Shown here in pieces: positions 26,516 through 35,318 of a DNA stretch of 64,000 bases. Source of the stretch: Paraburkholderia sp. PREW-6R. GTDB taxonomy: Bacteria > Pseudomonadota > Gammaproteobacteria > Burkholderiales > Burkholderiaceae. The position numbers and the translations under genes were made by a program. Where the stretch lies: assembly GCF_039621805.1 (NCBI RefSeq), contig NZ_CP155075.1, positions 620,001 through 684,000 of the forward strand, read 5' to 3'. The stretch's first letter is position 1. Each line of letters begins with the position of its first letter. The notes beneath the pieces were generated by a model. That model worked only from the letters and a program-made list of their open reading frames with translations. It made no database searches and was not told where the DNA came from.

Positions 26516-27489
26516 TCATGGCCACACTGGTACGCCATCCAGCCCTGCGGTTTCAGGCAAACCGCATATCAGGTTTGCGTTCTGCACCGCTTGGCCGGCA
26601 GCGCCCTTACCCAAATTGTCAACCGCGCACATGGCGATCACCAGGTTGCGTTCCGGATCTGCGGCGTAGCTGACAAAGGCAAGGTTCGAACCGGTAGCCC
26701 ATTTAGTCTGCGGAGGCTTGTCGGTCACGCGAACGAAGGCGCGCCCCGCGTAGAAGCGTCGAGCCGCCTCGAGGCACTGCCCGGTCGTCGCCCGGCCACG
26801 GCAATACCCTGTGACCAGTACGCCGCGGGTCATCGGCACCAAGTGTGGCGTAAAGACTAAACCGGCCGCGCTGCCCCCACTCAGCCGTTCAATCGTCCGC
26901 TCGATCTCGGGCATATGGACGTGCTGTAGAAGGCCATAGGGCATCAGATTCTCGTTTGTCTCTGCGTAGCCGTACTTTCGCCGCCGCCTCGGCCCGCACC
27001 GGATATCCCGGTCTTCCCGTCGATCACAATGTTTGCGGGCTCAATCAGCTTCTCAGCAAGAAGAGGCGCCAAGGCATTGAGCGTCGCGGCGGGGAAGCAG
27101 CCAGGGTTGGCTATGCGAAGTTGTCCCTCGATTCGGGTTGGCCAGACGTCGGCGAGCCCGTACACCCAACCGTCCACGTATCGGTGATCACCGCCAATGT
27201 CGACGATCTTCACGTCGCGTGGGACGCGAGCCAACGCCTCGGCCGACGCGCCCGTTGGCAGAGACGCAAACGGAACGTCAAGTTTTGGAAGGGTCGCCGG
27301 ATCCCACTTCTGGATTACCAGCTCTGCCAGCCTCGCCGGCACCCCGGGGAAACGGTCGGCTAACCGGCTGCCGGCGCTGCCCTCGCCCGCAGCATAGACT
27401 AGCTCGAAAGACGGGTGGCCAACGATTAGACGCATCGCCTCACCACCGCCAAAGCCGCTGATCCCCACAATCCCAACGCGAACGTTCAT
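26516..27489 (-). pseudogene. argC: Frameshifted N-acetyl-gamma-glutamyl-phosphate reductase
   Basis: Both halves of ArgC, the NADPH-dependent third enzyme of arginine synthesis, are present and well conserved. The first frame (27489 down to about 26965) has GIVGISGFGGGE and the catalytic Cys in ANPGCFPAAT. The second (about 26960 down to 26516) has MPYGLLQHVHMPEIE and ends AVDNLGKGAAGQAVQNANL. The expected junction SYGYAETNENLMPYG can be restored by adding one base near 26965, so a single-base deletion splits an otherwise full-length gene of about 312 codons. It is either a recent pseudogene or a sequencing error. Most Burkholderiaceae carry argC elsewhere, so this may be a second copy. Confidence 0.88.
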
Positions 27490-27719
27490 CGTAGTGCCTG
27501 CTATCGGAGTGATGGAGGAGGCTCATTCTATGGCAATGAGGGACCGGGGAAGAGGGGCCGATTCTTACATCGGCATATTCGTCGACGATCTAGGTGGATG
27601 CCTCGAATGACGGCTATTGGCCTGACTTTCACGCTCGTGCCGCTGCCAGAGCCGCTTCCAGCATGACAACGGTCGTTGTCTGTCTCATTGCCTTTATGGC
27701 GTTTTGATCTATTGCGGCA

Positions 27720-28199
27720 CTACCGATGCTTTCGAAATAGAAGCAATAGGACAAGGCCACCGGTTGCTGTAAAAAGTATTCCCGACCATCGCATCGCCTT
27801 TCGACCACTTTCATAGTTGTGGTTTAAATAGGCCTGTGTAAGCTCGAAAACTACCGCTCCGGACACTCTGAGCCGTGAAAGTCTTTCTCCACAGAACTGT
27901 GCCTGAGCGCTTGAGCCGAGAAAACGTTGAGCTGCCTCGGCGGCATTGTCGCACCCTGTTTTTGGATGGCAGCGGGCGACCACTGCATTGTCTGAGCGAG
28001 GTCGTTCCAGATAGTAACTGCCCTCAAAATAGCGCAGGATTCCGTCAACACTGCGATCTGGAATGACAACGCCATGCGCGTCTGTCGCACAAAGACTCGT
28101 GACTCGCTCAGCGTGCCATGGGGTGAAAAAAGAAGCAGTGACGGCCAACATGCCTAAGCAGACGGCGGTTCGAGCTGATTGTTCGATTTTTGCTCTCAT
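27720..28199 (-). CDS. Small membrane protein, function unknown
   Basis: The predicted product has 159 residues, with a hydrophobic segment near the N-terminus (about residues 12-27, AVCLGMLAVTASFF) and another at the C-terminus (about 138-156, GILFTATGGLVLLLLF). The middle part is hydrophilic with five cysteines and would face the periplasm. This two-anchor layout is typical of real small membrane proteins, but I recognise no family and the ribosome-binding site is weak. Isolated between argC and a long gene-free stretch. Confidence 0.5.
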   Translation of the reverse strand: MRAKIEQSARTAVCLGMLAVTASFFTPWHAERVTSLCATDAHGVVIPDRSVDGILRYFEGSYYLERPRSDNAVVARCHPKTGCDNAAEAAQRFLGSSAQAQFCGERLSRLRVSGAVVFELTQAYLNHNYESGRKAMRWSGILFTATGGLVLLLLFRKHR

Positions 28200-29048
28200 T
28201 TTTCTAAATGGCAGCCTCGACGTGCCGCTTATCGCATTGATTTACAGGAGTGGTCGAGCAGCACCTAGCTGTCAACTTTCCACATAAAGTTTGGTGATCA
28301 AATCTCGCAGGATGACAAGGCATGGCTGACTCAAAGTGGAATTTACACCGAGTCGGCGAAAGCGCCCCCCGTGATATGTACTGTAGCGTTCGCTGCGTCT
28401 CACGGCGGACTGCGCGTTTCATTTGGAAGGTTTCGAAGTGGAACAGCCATTCGAACGGCTACTCAACTCTGATGGCGACCGACCGTTCATGGCCGGGTAG
28501 AGGCAATGGCACCTGCGATTTGCTCGCTGAAGACCAGCCATTGAGCATGGGCGGGCGAGACCTCGGAGATTCAATCGGAAGGCGACTTCGACCGACGGCC
28601 CGGTCCGACAGTGCGCTGGCGGCAGCCTCCGACTATCACGCGACGCATCGATCCGGCGCTAGGCCGGTTTGCGACGGACCGGAAGGAGGCCGGTCAACTA
28701 CCGCACCGTTCGACTAATTCACAGCCGCGTCGCGGCCATTGGTGCGCATTGCGTTACATAATTTGTTGCAACAAGACGGTACAGTGTTAACAAAATTAGT
28801 TGACGTGGAATTTGCGCCTGCACCTTCCTGTGAGCGTCGTCGCGAAGAATGGTGCATCGCACAGCAGTAGTAACCAATTTCGTTGCGCGAGCGAGGCGCG
28901 TGCGCAAAATGGTGCTGAACCGCTGCCGGGCGCCGGCGGCACAACAAATGGCAATGGCGCATGGGTCAGACGAGCGGGCCGTTCTTGCCGGAGCCACGCG
29001 GAATGCGATAGGGTGGCGGGCTTTCACACAGCAGAAGGAGAGCTCAGC
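28200..29048. other. Long gene-free stretch upstream of the HU gene
   Basis: Overlapping short frames are found on both strands, none of them convincing. An AT-rich segment around 28750-28805, containing TTGTTGCAACAAG and TTAACAAAATTAGTTGAC, stands out and may hold promoters. Confidence 0.4.
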
Positions 29049-29327
29049 ATGAACAAACAGGAACTCATCGACGCGGTGGCCGGAACGACGGGACTGGCCA
29101 AGGGCAAGACCGCGGAAATCCTTGATGCGCTGCTGGACACGGTGAGCGGGGCGGTCGCGAAAGGCGAAACCATCCAACTGGTCGGGTTCGGCTCGTTTTC
29201 GACGGGCGCACGTGCGGCGCGGGTCGGTCGTAATCCATCGACCGGCGCTGAGATCCAGATCGCAGCGGCGAAGACGGTCAAGTTCTCGGCGGGCAAGGCG
29301 TTCAAGGATGCTGTGAACGCAGTCTGA
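29049..29327 (+). CDS. HU-family DNA-binding protein
   Basis: This histone-like protein of 92 residues bends DNA as a dimer. It begins MNKQELIDAVAGTTGLAKGKTAEILDA (family pattern), has the GFGSFST turn and the beta-arm with GRNPSTGAEI that inserts a Pro into the minor groove. AAGGAGAG lies upstream of the ATG, which fixes this start although the frame is open further back. The length equals normal HU. Its location among accessory genes, rather than in the usual housekeeping context, suggests an extra HU copy associated with a mobile or horizontally acquired segment. Confidence 0.95.
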   Translation: MNKQELIDAVAGTTGLAKGKTAEILDALLDTVSGAVAKGETIQLVGFGSFSTGARAARVGRNPSTGAEIQIAAAKTVKFSAGKAFKDAVNAV

Positions 29328-29533
29328 GCACGGACCGGTCAATGGCGGCGGCCGCGCGCTTCAGGCCGATCCTCGAGACGGAATGCGTTGGAGAGGTTCG
29401 TTTCGACCCTCTCAGGCCGGTCTCCCTGTCATCGATTCAGGGCAGGTAACTGGGTGCTCTGGTCACGGCGAGGGCGAATAAGCGCGGCCGCGGTCCGCAG
29501 AGTACGGTTTGACATTGCGAACCCGGTGAGAGA

Positions 29534-30124
29534 ATGATCCGGTCCTGGTCGATCGGAGTGCGCGGTAACATGATTGAATATGTGAGTGACGCCTTGCTGG
29601 CGGCGCTTTTTCAGCCGGACGCCGGCAGCCCCGACATTTTGCGAGTCGCGGGGCCAGTAGTCGTGGACGAAGCGGTGGAGGTCAGCGGTATCGGGTACGC
29701 CGGAACGCGCCATCTCGTTTTCTTCATCGACGTGATGGCATACGCCGCTCAGGATGAAGAGTTCGTGCGCCAGACTGCTGCGGCCTGGAATGGCGGTTTC
29801 CAACCGGCGCCAGATTCACGGCTGGTAAAGTTTTTCCGGGCCGAGGCCGACCGACAGACGATGTTCAATCCGGGAGACTGGCCCCTGCCAGACCCGGCCA
29901 TGATCTGGCAGTTCAGCGAGGCGCTCTGTCTGGCCCTTGTCGGGCACGCAGAGGCAATCCCCCGGACGTCACAGTACTTTTACATGCCTCAGACCGGCAA
30001 GCTGGACGCGCTATATAATAGGCTTGCCAGGAAATTTGAGCGTGGCGATCTCGACGTATCAGTCCGATGTGTCACACATCCAGCATCAGACGAGGGAGGC
30101 TTTTATGGCTTTGAACGCATCTAG
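29534..30124 (+). CDS. Uncharacterised protein, 196 residues
   Basis: The product has no family I recognise. It is acidic in the middle and rich in aromatic residues; segments such as YVSDALLAALFQPD, VVVDEAVEVSGIGYAGTRHLVFFIDVMAY and WPLPDPAMIWQFSEALCLAL are protein-like and unlikely by chance. GGTGAGAGA sits directly before the ATG; an alternative ATG is at 29570. Its end overlaps the next small gene by 20 bases, and a strong terminator follows that gene, so the two form one transcript. It follows the HU gene by about 200 bases. Confidence 0.65.
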   Translation: MIRSWSIGVRGNMIEYVSDALLAALFQPDAGSPDILRVAGPVVVDEAVEVSGIGYAGTRHLVFFIDVMAYAAQDEEFVRQTAAAWNGGFQPAPDSRLVKFFRAEADRQTMFNPGDWPLPDPAMIWQFSEALCLALVGHAEAIPRTSQYFYMPQTGKLDALYNRLARKFERGDLDVSVRCVTHPASDEGGFYGFERI

Positions 30125-30293
30125 CAAGGTCCGACCGAAGGTGGTCGCGCTTCAGAAGCGCGGGGCTGCAGTCATCCTCGATCGCGTGGAAGCGGCGGCT
30201 GCGAAGGGCACGTTTGAGGACGTAAAGGCCAAGGAGACGTATCGAGGCAAGGTGCGCGTACTCGCGCGCAAAACGGCTGCGTCAGAAACCTGA
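30105..30293 (+). CDS. Small basic protein, 62 residues
   Basis: The 62-residue product is strongly basic (KVRPKVVALQKRGAAVILDRVEAAAAKG is the helical core, and KETYRGKVRVLARK the tail). A GGGAGGC ribosome-binding site lies about 7 bases before the ATG, which supports this start within the end of the preceding gene. It may bind nucleic acid. No family assigned. It ends 29 bases before a Rho-independent terminator. Confidence 0.65.
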   Translation: MALNASSKVRPKVVALQKRGAAVILDRVEAAAAKGTFEDVKAKETYRGKVRVLARKTAASET

Positions 30294-30322
30294 CAGTCCA
30301 GCACCAAGATCGCATACAGCAG

Positions 30323-30347
30323 GCGCCACAGAGTGGCGCTTTTTTTT
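30323..30347 (+). terminator. Rho-independent terminator
   Basis: A 7-bp stem GCGCCAC/GTGGCGC with a 3-base loop is followed by eight T residues. It ends the transcript of the two small genes at 29.5-30.3 kb. Confidence 0.92.
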
Positions 30348-30452
30348 AGTTGGCGTCGGGCGGGGGCCTGCAGGGCGCACTGATCCTTTAGGGCGGCAGA
30401 ACTCCGGCCAGAATACCCCCGCCGAACCAACTGAGTAGACCATCCGCCCGCA

Positions 30453-31946
30453 ATGGCTCGATCAATCCATCCGACAACGGAACAGCAGGCGATTCTCGAC
30501 GCCGTACCGGCGGGCGGCAGGCTAAAGATAAAGGCGTATGCCGGCGCGGGCAAGACTTTAACGCTTCGCCTGGTTGCCGATCGTCTGTCGCCTCAGCGTG
30601 GCACCTATCTGGCCTTCAACCGTGAGATTGCCGAACACGCGCGCCGCAGTTTCCCCGCGAACGTTTCGGCGGCGACCGTGCACTCGCTTGCCTACAGGTC
30701 TGTCGCGCCCGAGCTAGCGGCAAGGGTAGGGTATCCGGCCGAGCCGCCGCACGATCTTGCAGCCCGATTCGGACTGTCAGCGCTGGAGGTGCCACTTGTC
30801 ACCGGCAAGGCGGTTGAGATCACGCCGTTCGAAATCGGCCGGATGATCGTCGACGGGTTAGGCCGGTTCTGCCGGTCGGCCGACGAAATCCCGGCCGCCA
30901 TTCACGTGCCCGTCGACGAAAAGATCGATCCGCGAGCCGCGGACTGGCTGCGCAACGGTCTTCTCCCCTATGTTTCCCGGCTATGGGATGAGAGCAGGCA
31001 GCCGCGAGGCCACAGCGCCATCATTCCCGACGTCTATCTGAAGGTGTGGGCGCAGAGCGTCCCCCGCATTGACTCTGACTTTATCCTGTTCGACGAGGCG
31101 CAGGACAGCGACGGCGTGATGCTGTGGCTCCTGAACCAGCAGACCCACGCACAGACCGTTTTCGTTGGCGACCCGTACCAGCAGATCTACGAATGGCGCG
31201 GGGCCGTGAACGCGATGGCGCAGATCTCCGCGCCGGAGTACGCGCTGACGGAATCTTTCCGTTTCGGCCCTGTTATCGCCACCCTCGCCAGCCGCCTGCT
31301 TGCCTTGCTGGGTGAGAGCACTCCGGTCCGCGGACAAAACTCGATCGGTTCAATAGGCGTCGATGACCCGTCGCTGGCTCCTCCCGTCGATGCGATCCTG
31401 TGCCGGAAGAACGTCTCGGCTATCTGGCATCTTGCGGCCGGCATCGAGGCGGGTCACAGAGCGTCAATCCGTATGAGCTCCGCGGAGATCGTGGCTTACG
31501 CCGACGGTGCAGATGCGCTGCTCGACGGGCGCCGCGCCTACAAGCCAGCGGCATTCTCCCTGTTTGAGTCGTGGAAGGACGTACAGTCTTTCGCGAGAAG
31601 CGCTGCGGGCTCCGACCTGCTGCCAATCGTCAGGTTTGTTGACGAGCTCGGGACCGACTATCTGCGAGCGCTTTCGCAACGCGCGTCCTCAGAGGCCAAC
31701 AGCGACTATGTGATCTCGACCGTACACAGAGCGAAAGGTCTCGAATGGAAGCGCGTCAAAGTGGTCAACGACTTCCTTTTCAAGTACGTCGACGGCCGGC
31801 TGACGTTGGACGACGACGAGCTACGGCTGCTGTACGTCGCCGTTACACGGGCCCAGCATCTGCTGGACGTCTCAGATCTACGCGAGCAGCTTTTGCGCTT
31901 ATTCTCATCTGGCCCTAGCCGGCGTGTTCGCCACAACGCGACGTGA
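30453..31946 (+). CDS. UvrD/Rep-like superfamily 1 DNA helicase
   Basis: This ATP-dependent helicase has 497 residues. Helicase motifs appear in order: Q-motif-like TTEQQAIL, Walker A AYAGAGKTLT, Walker B ILFDEAQDSD, motif III GDPYQQIYEWRG, motif V TVHRAKGLEWKRV and motif VI LLYVAVTRAQ. It is shorter than UvrD (about 720) because the 1B and 2B subdomains are reduced, as in F-box-helicase-like and phage or plasmid SF1 enzymes. Such compact forms are common on mobile elements. It stands alone after a terminator; the ribosome-binding site is weak and the start uncertain. Confidence 0.92.
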   Translation: MARSIHPTTEQQAILDAVPAGGRLKIKAYAGAGKTLTLRLVADRLSPQRGTYLAFNREIAEHARRSFPANVSAATVHSLAYRSVAPELAARVGYPAEPPHDLAARFGLSALEVPLVTGKAVEITPFEIGRMIVDGLGRFCRSADEIPAAIHVPVDEKIDPRAADWLRNGLLPYVSRLWDESRQPRGHSAIIPDVYLKVWAQSVPRIDSDFILFDEAQDSDGVMLWLLNQQTHAQTVFVGDPYQQIYEWRGAVNAMAQISAPEYALTESFRFGPVIATLASRLLALLGESTPVRGQNSIGSIGVDDPSLAPPVDAILCRKNVSAIWHLAAGIEAGHRASIRMSSAEIVAYADGADALLDGRRAYKPAAFSLFESWKDVQSFARSAAGSDLLPIVRFVDELGTDYLRALSQRASSEANSDYVISTVHRAKGLEWKRVKVVNDFLFKYVDGRLTLDDDELRLLYVAVTRAQHLLDVSDLREQLLRLFSSGPSRRVRHNAT

Positions 31947-32042
31947 GCTTCCGGTCGAAGTAAGAACGTCGATATCTACGTCGTCCATTCACTGCCTCGT
32001 AGCCTGATGCGTCTGCTTGACTTCACCTTAAATATCGCTAAA

Positions 32043-32067
32043 ATGTACATATCATGTCCATGTACAT
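32043..32067. promoter_or_regulatory. Two ATGTACAT palindromes upstream of the RHH gene
   Basis: Two exact 8-bp palindromes, ATGTACAT at 32043-32050 and 32060-32067, sit immediately before the ribosome-binding site AGGAG of the ribbon-helix-helix gene. Ribbon-helix-helix proteins bind such short paired palindromes, so this is a likely autoregulatory operator. Confidence 0.7.
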
Positions 32068-32079
32068 AGGAGTAACGGA

Positions 32080-32355
32080 ATGGCAACAGCAACGGAGCGG
32101 ATCGTCGTTCAGGTAACGGCCGTTCAGAAGCGAGCGATAGCCAGCACCGCCAAGCGCTTGGGACTTAACGTCAGTGAACTGATGCGCCAGGCTGCTCAAG
32201 GCTTTACGCCCTCAGAGGATGAGCAGGATATGCATGCTCTTATCGCGCGCGTGAACGCCTCCACGAGCGAAGCGAACGATGCGCTGGACGATGCGCTTGC
32301 GTTCGTCGCGGAGTCGAATAAACGTATCGCAGCGTTGACGGAAGGAAAGCACTGA
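32080..32355 (+). CDS. Ribbon-helix-helix DNA-binding protein
   Basis: This 91-residue protein starts with ERIVVQVTAVQKRAIASTAKRLGLNVSELMRQAAQG (family-like pattern): a short beta-strand followed by two helices, as in Arc/MetJ-type regulators and plasmid antitoxins. The remainder is acidic and helical. An AGGAG site precedes the ATG. It overlaps the next gene in TGATG, and the paired ATGTACAT palindromes just upstream suggest it represses its own operon. A toxin-antitoxin role is possible in principle, but the partner gene does not look like a known toxin. Confidence 0.8.
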   Translation: MATATERIVVQVTAVQKRAIASTAKRLGLNVSELMRQAAQGFTPSEDEQDMHALIARVNASTSEANDALDDALAFVAESNKRIAALTEGKH

Positions 32356-32549
32356 TGGGCGTCACGGACAAAGTTTGGGACGCGCTCACGACTGTTATCA
32401 AGATGAACGACAAGGTTGTGTCACTGGCTGGCACCGTCAAGGATCAGCAGGCCAAGATCGAGGGGCTGACAGAGCGCGTTATTCGACTTGAAGCGACGTT
32501 GGAACTCATGATGCGTGCAGGCGGCGACGCAAAAAAGCTTCCTCGCTAA
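32355..32549 (+). CDS. Small coiled-coil protein
   Basis: This protein of 64 residues is almost entirely helical with a heptad-like pattern (VVSLAGTVKDQQAKIEGLTERVIRLEATLELM as the coiled-coil region). Its ATG shares a base with the stop of the ribbon-helix-helix gene, so they are co-translated and the products may interact. No family was recognised; structurally it resembles small phage- or plasmid-borne coiled-coil proteins. Confidence 0.7.
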   Translation: MGVTDKVWDALTTVIKMNDKVVSLAGTVKDQQAKIEGLTERVIRLEATLELMMRAGGDAKKLPR

Positions 32550-32692
32550 GGAAAACCGGAAACGAAAGCATACGGCAAAACGGCGACTCAAGTCGTTCAA
32601 CGTCAGATCGTTGGCGATGCTGTTAACTTGAAATGATGCGCACGATGCGGCGCAATCATGCAGGCGGCTGCTACACAAAGAAGCGTGCAGTG

Positions 32693-32720
32693 AAAAAGCC
32701 GTCGGTGCGATGCCGACGGC
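32693..32720 (-). terminator. Rho-independent terminator of the sigma factor gene
   Basis: On the minus strand an 8-bp stem (GCCGTCGG with its complement CCGACGGC, loop of 7) is followed by five T residues. It lies 16 bases after the sigma factor stop. Confidence 0.85.
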
Positions 32721-32735
32721 GAGCATTCGATGAGA

Positions 32736-33311
32736 TCATCCACTTTCGTCGAATCTTCGCACAAGCATGCCCAACGCCTTTAGCCCGCGACGAATGCCGT
32801 TTTTGACGGCTGACTCTGTGAGCCCGGTGATCCGAGCAGCCTCGGCCACCGAGAGTCCTTCGACTTTTACGTGCAGAATGGAAAGTCGCTGCCTGACAGG
32901 CAGATGAGCGAGCAGCTTGCCGAGATCACGCCGCGCCTCGGTGCGTTCCTTGTCGGACTCCGCGAAAAGCGCATCCTGATCGCCGAGAGGTTCGACCGGC
33001 CATTCGCGTCGCGTGCGTATCCTTAGAAAATCTATCAGTTTGTAGCAGGCTATTGCGTGAACCCATGCTGTCAGCGGCTCGTTCGGCCTGAAAATGTGAC
33101 GTGCATTATGCACGGCTAGCAGAATTTCCTGAACCAGATCCTCGATATCGTCGCGAAAGTTTGGGATACGCCTGCGCAGATAGCCGCGTAAATGTCCGGC
33201 TAATTCGGCGAGGAAAAGCTGGTAATCGGATGCGTTGCCCTCGAGTCCGCGGACAAACAAGGCCTTAAGCTGCGACTCGACTGTATGCAATTTCCCGTTT
33301 CCCGAACTCAT
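32736..33311 (-). CDS. ECF-type RNA polymerase sigma factor
   Basis: The 191-residue protein has sigma region 2 (FRDDIEDLVQEILLAVHNARH... then AWVHAIACYKLIDFLR) and region 4 (LPVRQRLSILHVKVEGLSVAEAARITGLTESAVKNGIRRGLKAL, as pattern), and lacks regions 1 and 3, so it is an ECF sigma factor. The start MSSGNGKLH gives a normal length; an upstream frame adds 35 unlikely residues. Relatives of this group are often followed by an NrsF-type (DUF1109) membrane anti-sigma gene, but here a terminator follows directly and no anti-sigma gene is visible nearby. Confidence 0.93.
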   Translation of the reverse strand: MSSGNGKLHTVESQLKALFVRGLEGNASDYQLFLAELAGHLRGYLRRRIPNFRDDIEDLVQEILLAVHNARHIFRPNEPLTAWVHAIACYKLIDFLRIRTRREWPVEPLGDQDALFAESDKERTEARRDLGKLLAHLPVRQRLSILHVKVEGLSVAEAARITGLTESAVKNGIRRGLKALGMLVRRFDESG

Positions 33312-33741
33312 GTTGCGCAATGGCCTAGATAAGGCCGCGCAAGCATCACCCACATGTCTATGACTTGCAAACTGAGCGCCCTCCGATGCAACCCGCCTCG
33401 CGAGGGACACCGACAATCAGCCCGATCTGTTACGGCTTCGTCATCAGAGGGGTTCTTTCGTCGCTGCGTCTGTGCCGACCAGACAGCGGTGACCTATCTG
33501 ATGCGAAGTGCGCCGACGATCTCGCGCGCGCGAGACCGGGGCGTGTGCTGTTCGAGTGGAGTTGCGCGGCCAGCATTAGGCCTCCTATATTCCATCAACG
33601 GGAGAAGGCTGAGTCCGATCCCATGCATCACCCCTTCGCCTTCCCGCGTGACTGGATTCAGGATTCGTTCGACTGATTAAGATGCTAGGGCGCAAAGAGA
33701 ATCTCTCTCGCGCGCCCAGTCTCGTGATTCAGAGCGTGCCG
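33312..33741. other. Gene-free stretch
   Basis: Short overlapping frames only. It separates the sigma factor start from the end of the minus-strand lipoprotein gene and may contain the sigma factor's promoter. Confidence 0.4.
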
Positions 33742-34917
33742 TCAAGTGCCTGCAAGACCCTGCAAACTGATCTTGGCCTGTGTATTGGCCGGCTGCTCGC
33801 CCAATTTTTTCAGGGCACCATTAACGCCGATCGCATATGCCACGATTTTGTCGTCCCCCGCATAGTCCTGGTAGAGGTATTTGCCATCGGGGCTAACCCA
33901 GGAATCGTTGGCAAACGCGGAAGTTTGGCCCGCGACTGGTGTCTCTGTCGCAGCGACAGGGTTCGTCATGCTGAGCTTACCTGTGCTGTCGATCGAGAAC
34001 AAAGAAACCGTACCACTGCCGTTACCAACGTAAGCGAAGCGATTGTCTGGTGTGAGTGCGATCCAGCACGGTGCCTTCTGTCTGGTAACGACGACTGGGC
34101 CGCTGAGTACGCTGAATGCCCCCGTTGAGGACAACGAGTACGAACTGGCCGTGCCTCCCGCCGCCTCAGCCACAGAAAAAACTGAGGCGAGTGTACCGGA
34201 TCCAAATCGTCCACCGAATGGGCCTACGCCTGCGGTTGCAGTGGACACAGGTGTACCGAGCGAGCCATCGCTGTTCGTCGGGTACGCGAGGAGCATATTG
34301 AGGGGTTGAACGGGAGAGACCGTCTTCAGGAAGCCGGTGACGACGACGAACTTCCCGTCTGGACTTACTGCCACTTCTGTGGGCAGCGCTTCTGGTCCCG
34401 CGACGGCGTATTGGCCAATCTGGGTAAGCTTGCCGTCGGCGCTAACGCGATACGCGCCAAGTTCTTGCAGTCCTTGCTGGTGAGAAACATAGAGAACGTT
34501 ATTTGAAAAGGCAAGAGAAGTGGGGCGGACACCGCCAGTTGGCGATACGGCCTGCAATGTGAGGTCGCCGGATGTGCCGACAGAAAAAGTGCTGACAGTA
34601 TTGTCGCCTGCGTTTGCGACAAAGAGGCGCGTCTTATCGGACGATACAATCACGCTGTTGTTGCTTGTCAGCGCGTCCGGAGCAACGATGTTGCCCATAA
34701 AGTAGTTAACGCCAGCCGTACCTTTTCCTCCGGTAAGCACACTCCCCCTCGCAGATAAGGAGCCATCCGCGTTGCGGACAAAATGGACCACGGCGTTAGA
34801 GCTGTCGTTGGTCTGCGCGAAAAGCTGCGCGACAGGACTTTGCACGTTGTCAGATCCGCCCCCGCACGCCGCCAGAAAGGCCGACACAGCTGCCGCCATT
34901 GCTATCCTCAGTTTCAT
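33742..34917 (-). CDS. Beta-propeller lipoprotein (lactonase/YncE-like)
   Basis: The 391-residue product begins with a lipoprotein signal ending in the lipobox AFLAAC (Cys18), so it is lipid-anchored outside the cytoplasm. The mature part is a repeated beta-propeller with blades of the form SPDGKFVVV, TPDNRFAYVGN, SPDGKYLYQ and SSDKTRLFVANAGDNTVSTF, as in the 6-phosphogluconolactonase-like and YncE families. I chose the ATG two codons inside the longest frame because AGGTGA is properly spaced for it, while the first codon is a TTG too close to that site. Function is unknown; many such proteins bind ligands rather than catalyse. Confidence 0.9.
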   Translation of the reverse strand: MKLRIAMAAAVSAFLAACGGGSDNVQSPVAQLFAQTNDSSNAVVHFVRNADGSLSARGSVLTGGKGTAGVNYFMGNIVAPDALTSNNSVIVSSDKTRLFVANAGDNTVSTFSVGTSGDLTLQAVSPTGGVRPTSLAFSNNVLYVSHQQGLQELGAYRVSADGKLTQIGQYAVAGPEALPTEVAVSPDGKFVVVTGFLKTVSPVQPLNMLLAYPTNSDGSLGTPVSTATAGVGPFGGRFGSGTLASVFSVAEAAGGTASSYSLSSTGAFSVLSGPVVVTRQKAPCWIALTPDNRFAYVGNGSGTVSLFSIDSTGKLSMTNPVAATETPVAGQTSAFANDSWVSPDGKYLYQDYAGDDKIVAYAIGVNGALKKLGEQPANTQAKISLQGLAGT

Positions 34918-35318
34918 TTCCAATCACCTTTTGTTAGGTACAAATCAAGTACGCGCCGAGTACAACGCGACTAACGCGCTTGGGAGTAGTTCGGCTACGA
35001 AGCAGAATTGGTTACATGCGATGTGTAACAAGTTGAGATATCTGGGATTCGCTAAGCAGAAGTGCGATGACAGACGGAGGCGAAGCCAGCATAGCGCCTG
35101 CTTGAGTTCAGGCAGCTAACCATACGCCTTGCAAGGGAAGGTCAAGCATGGAATCTGAAGCGCCGGGACGGGACTGCGTATCGATAGATACCTTGTCCAC
35201 GGCGCGCGCCGAACAGCGTAATTCGCGCGTATCAGTTCAAGCGAGACATTAGTTATTAAACGACTGCTCGCAGCTGGTAGCGTAAGTAAGGCAACCAGGG
35301 CCAAACAGTTTTGCCTGC
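34918..35318. other. Gene-free stretch upstream of the propeller lipoprotein
   Basis: No gene or clear structure. It presumably carries the lipoprotein promoter and the terminator of the quinone oxidoreductase gene, neither of which I could fix. Confidence 0.4.

Noticed and set aside
28322..28717. Plus-strand frame of 131 codons
   Set aside because: It lacks a ribosome-binding site and recognisable motifs, and its composition looks random for high-GC DNA.
28719..29342. Minus-strand frame of 207 codons
   Set aside because: It covers the HU gene in antisense and has no family resemblance.
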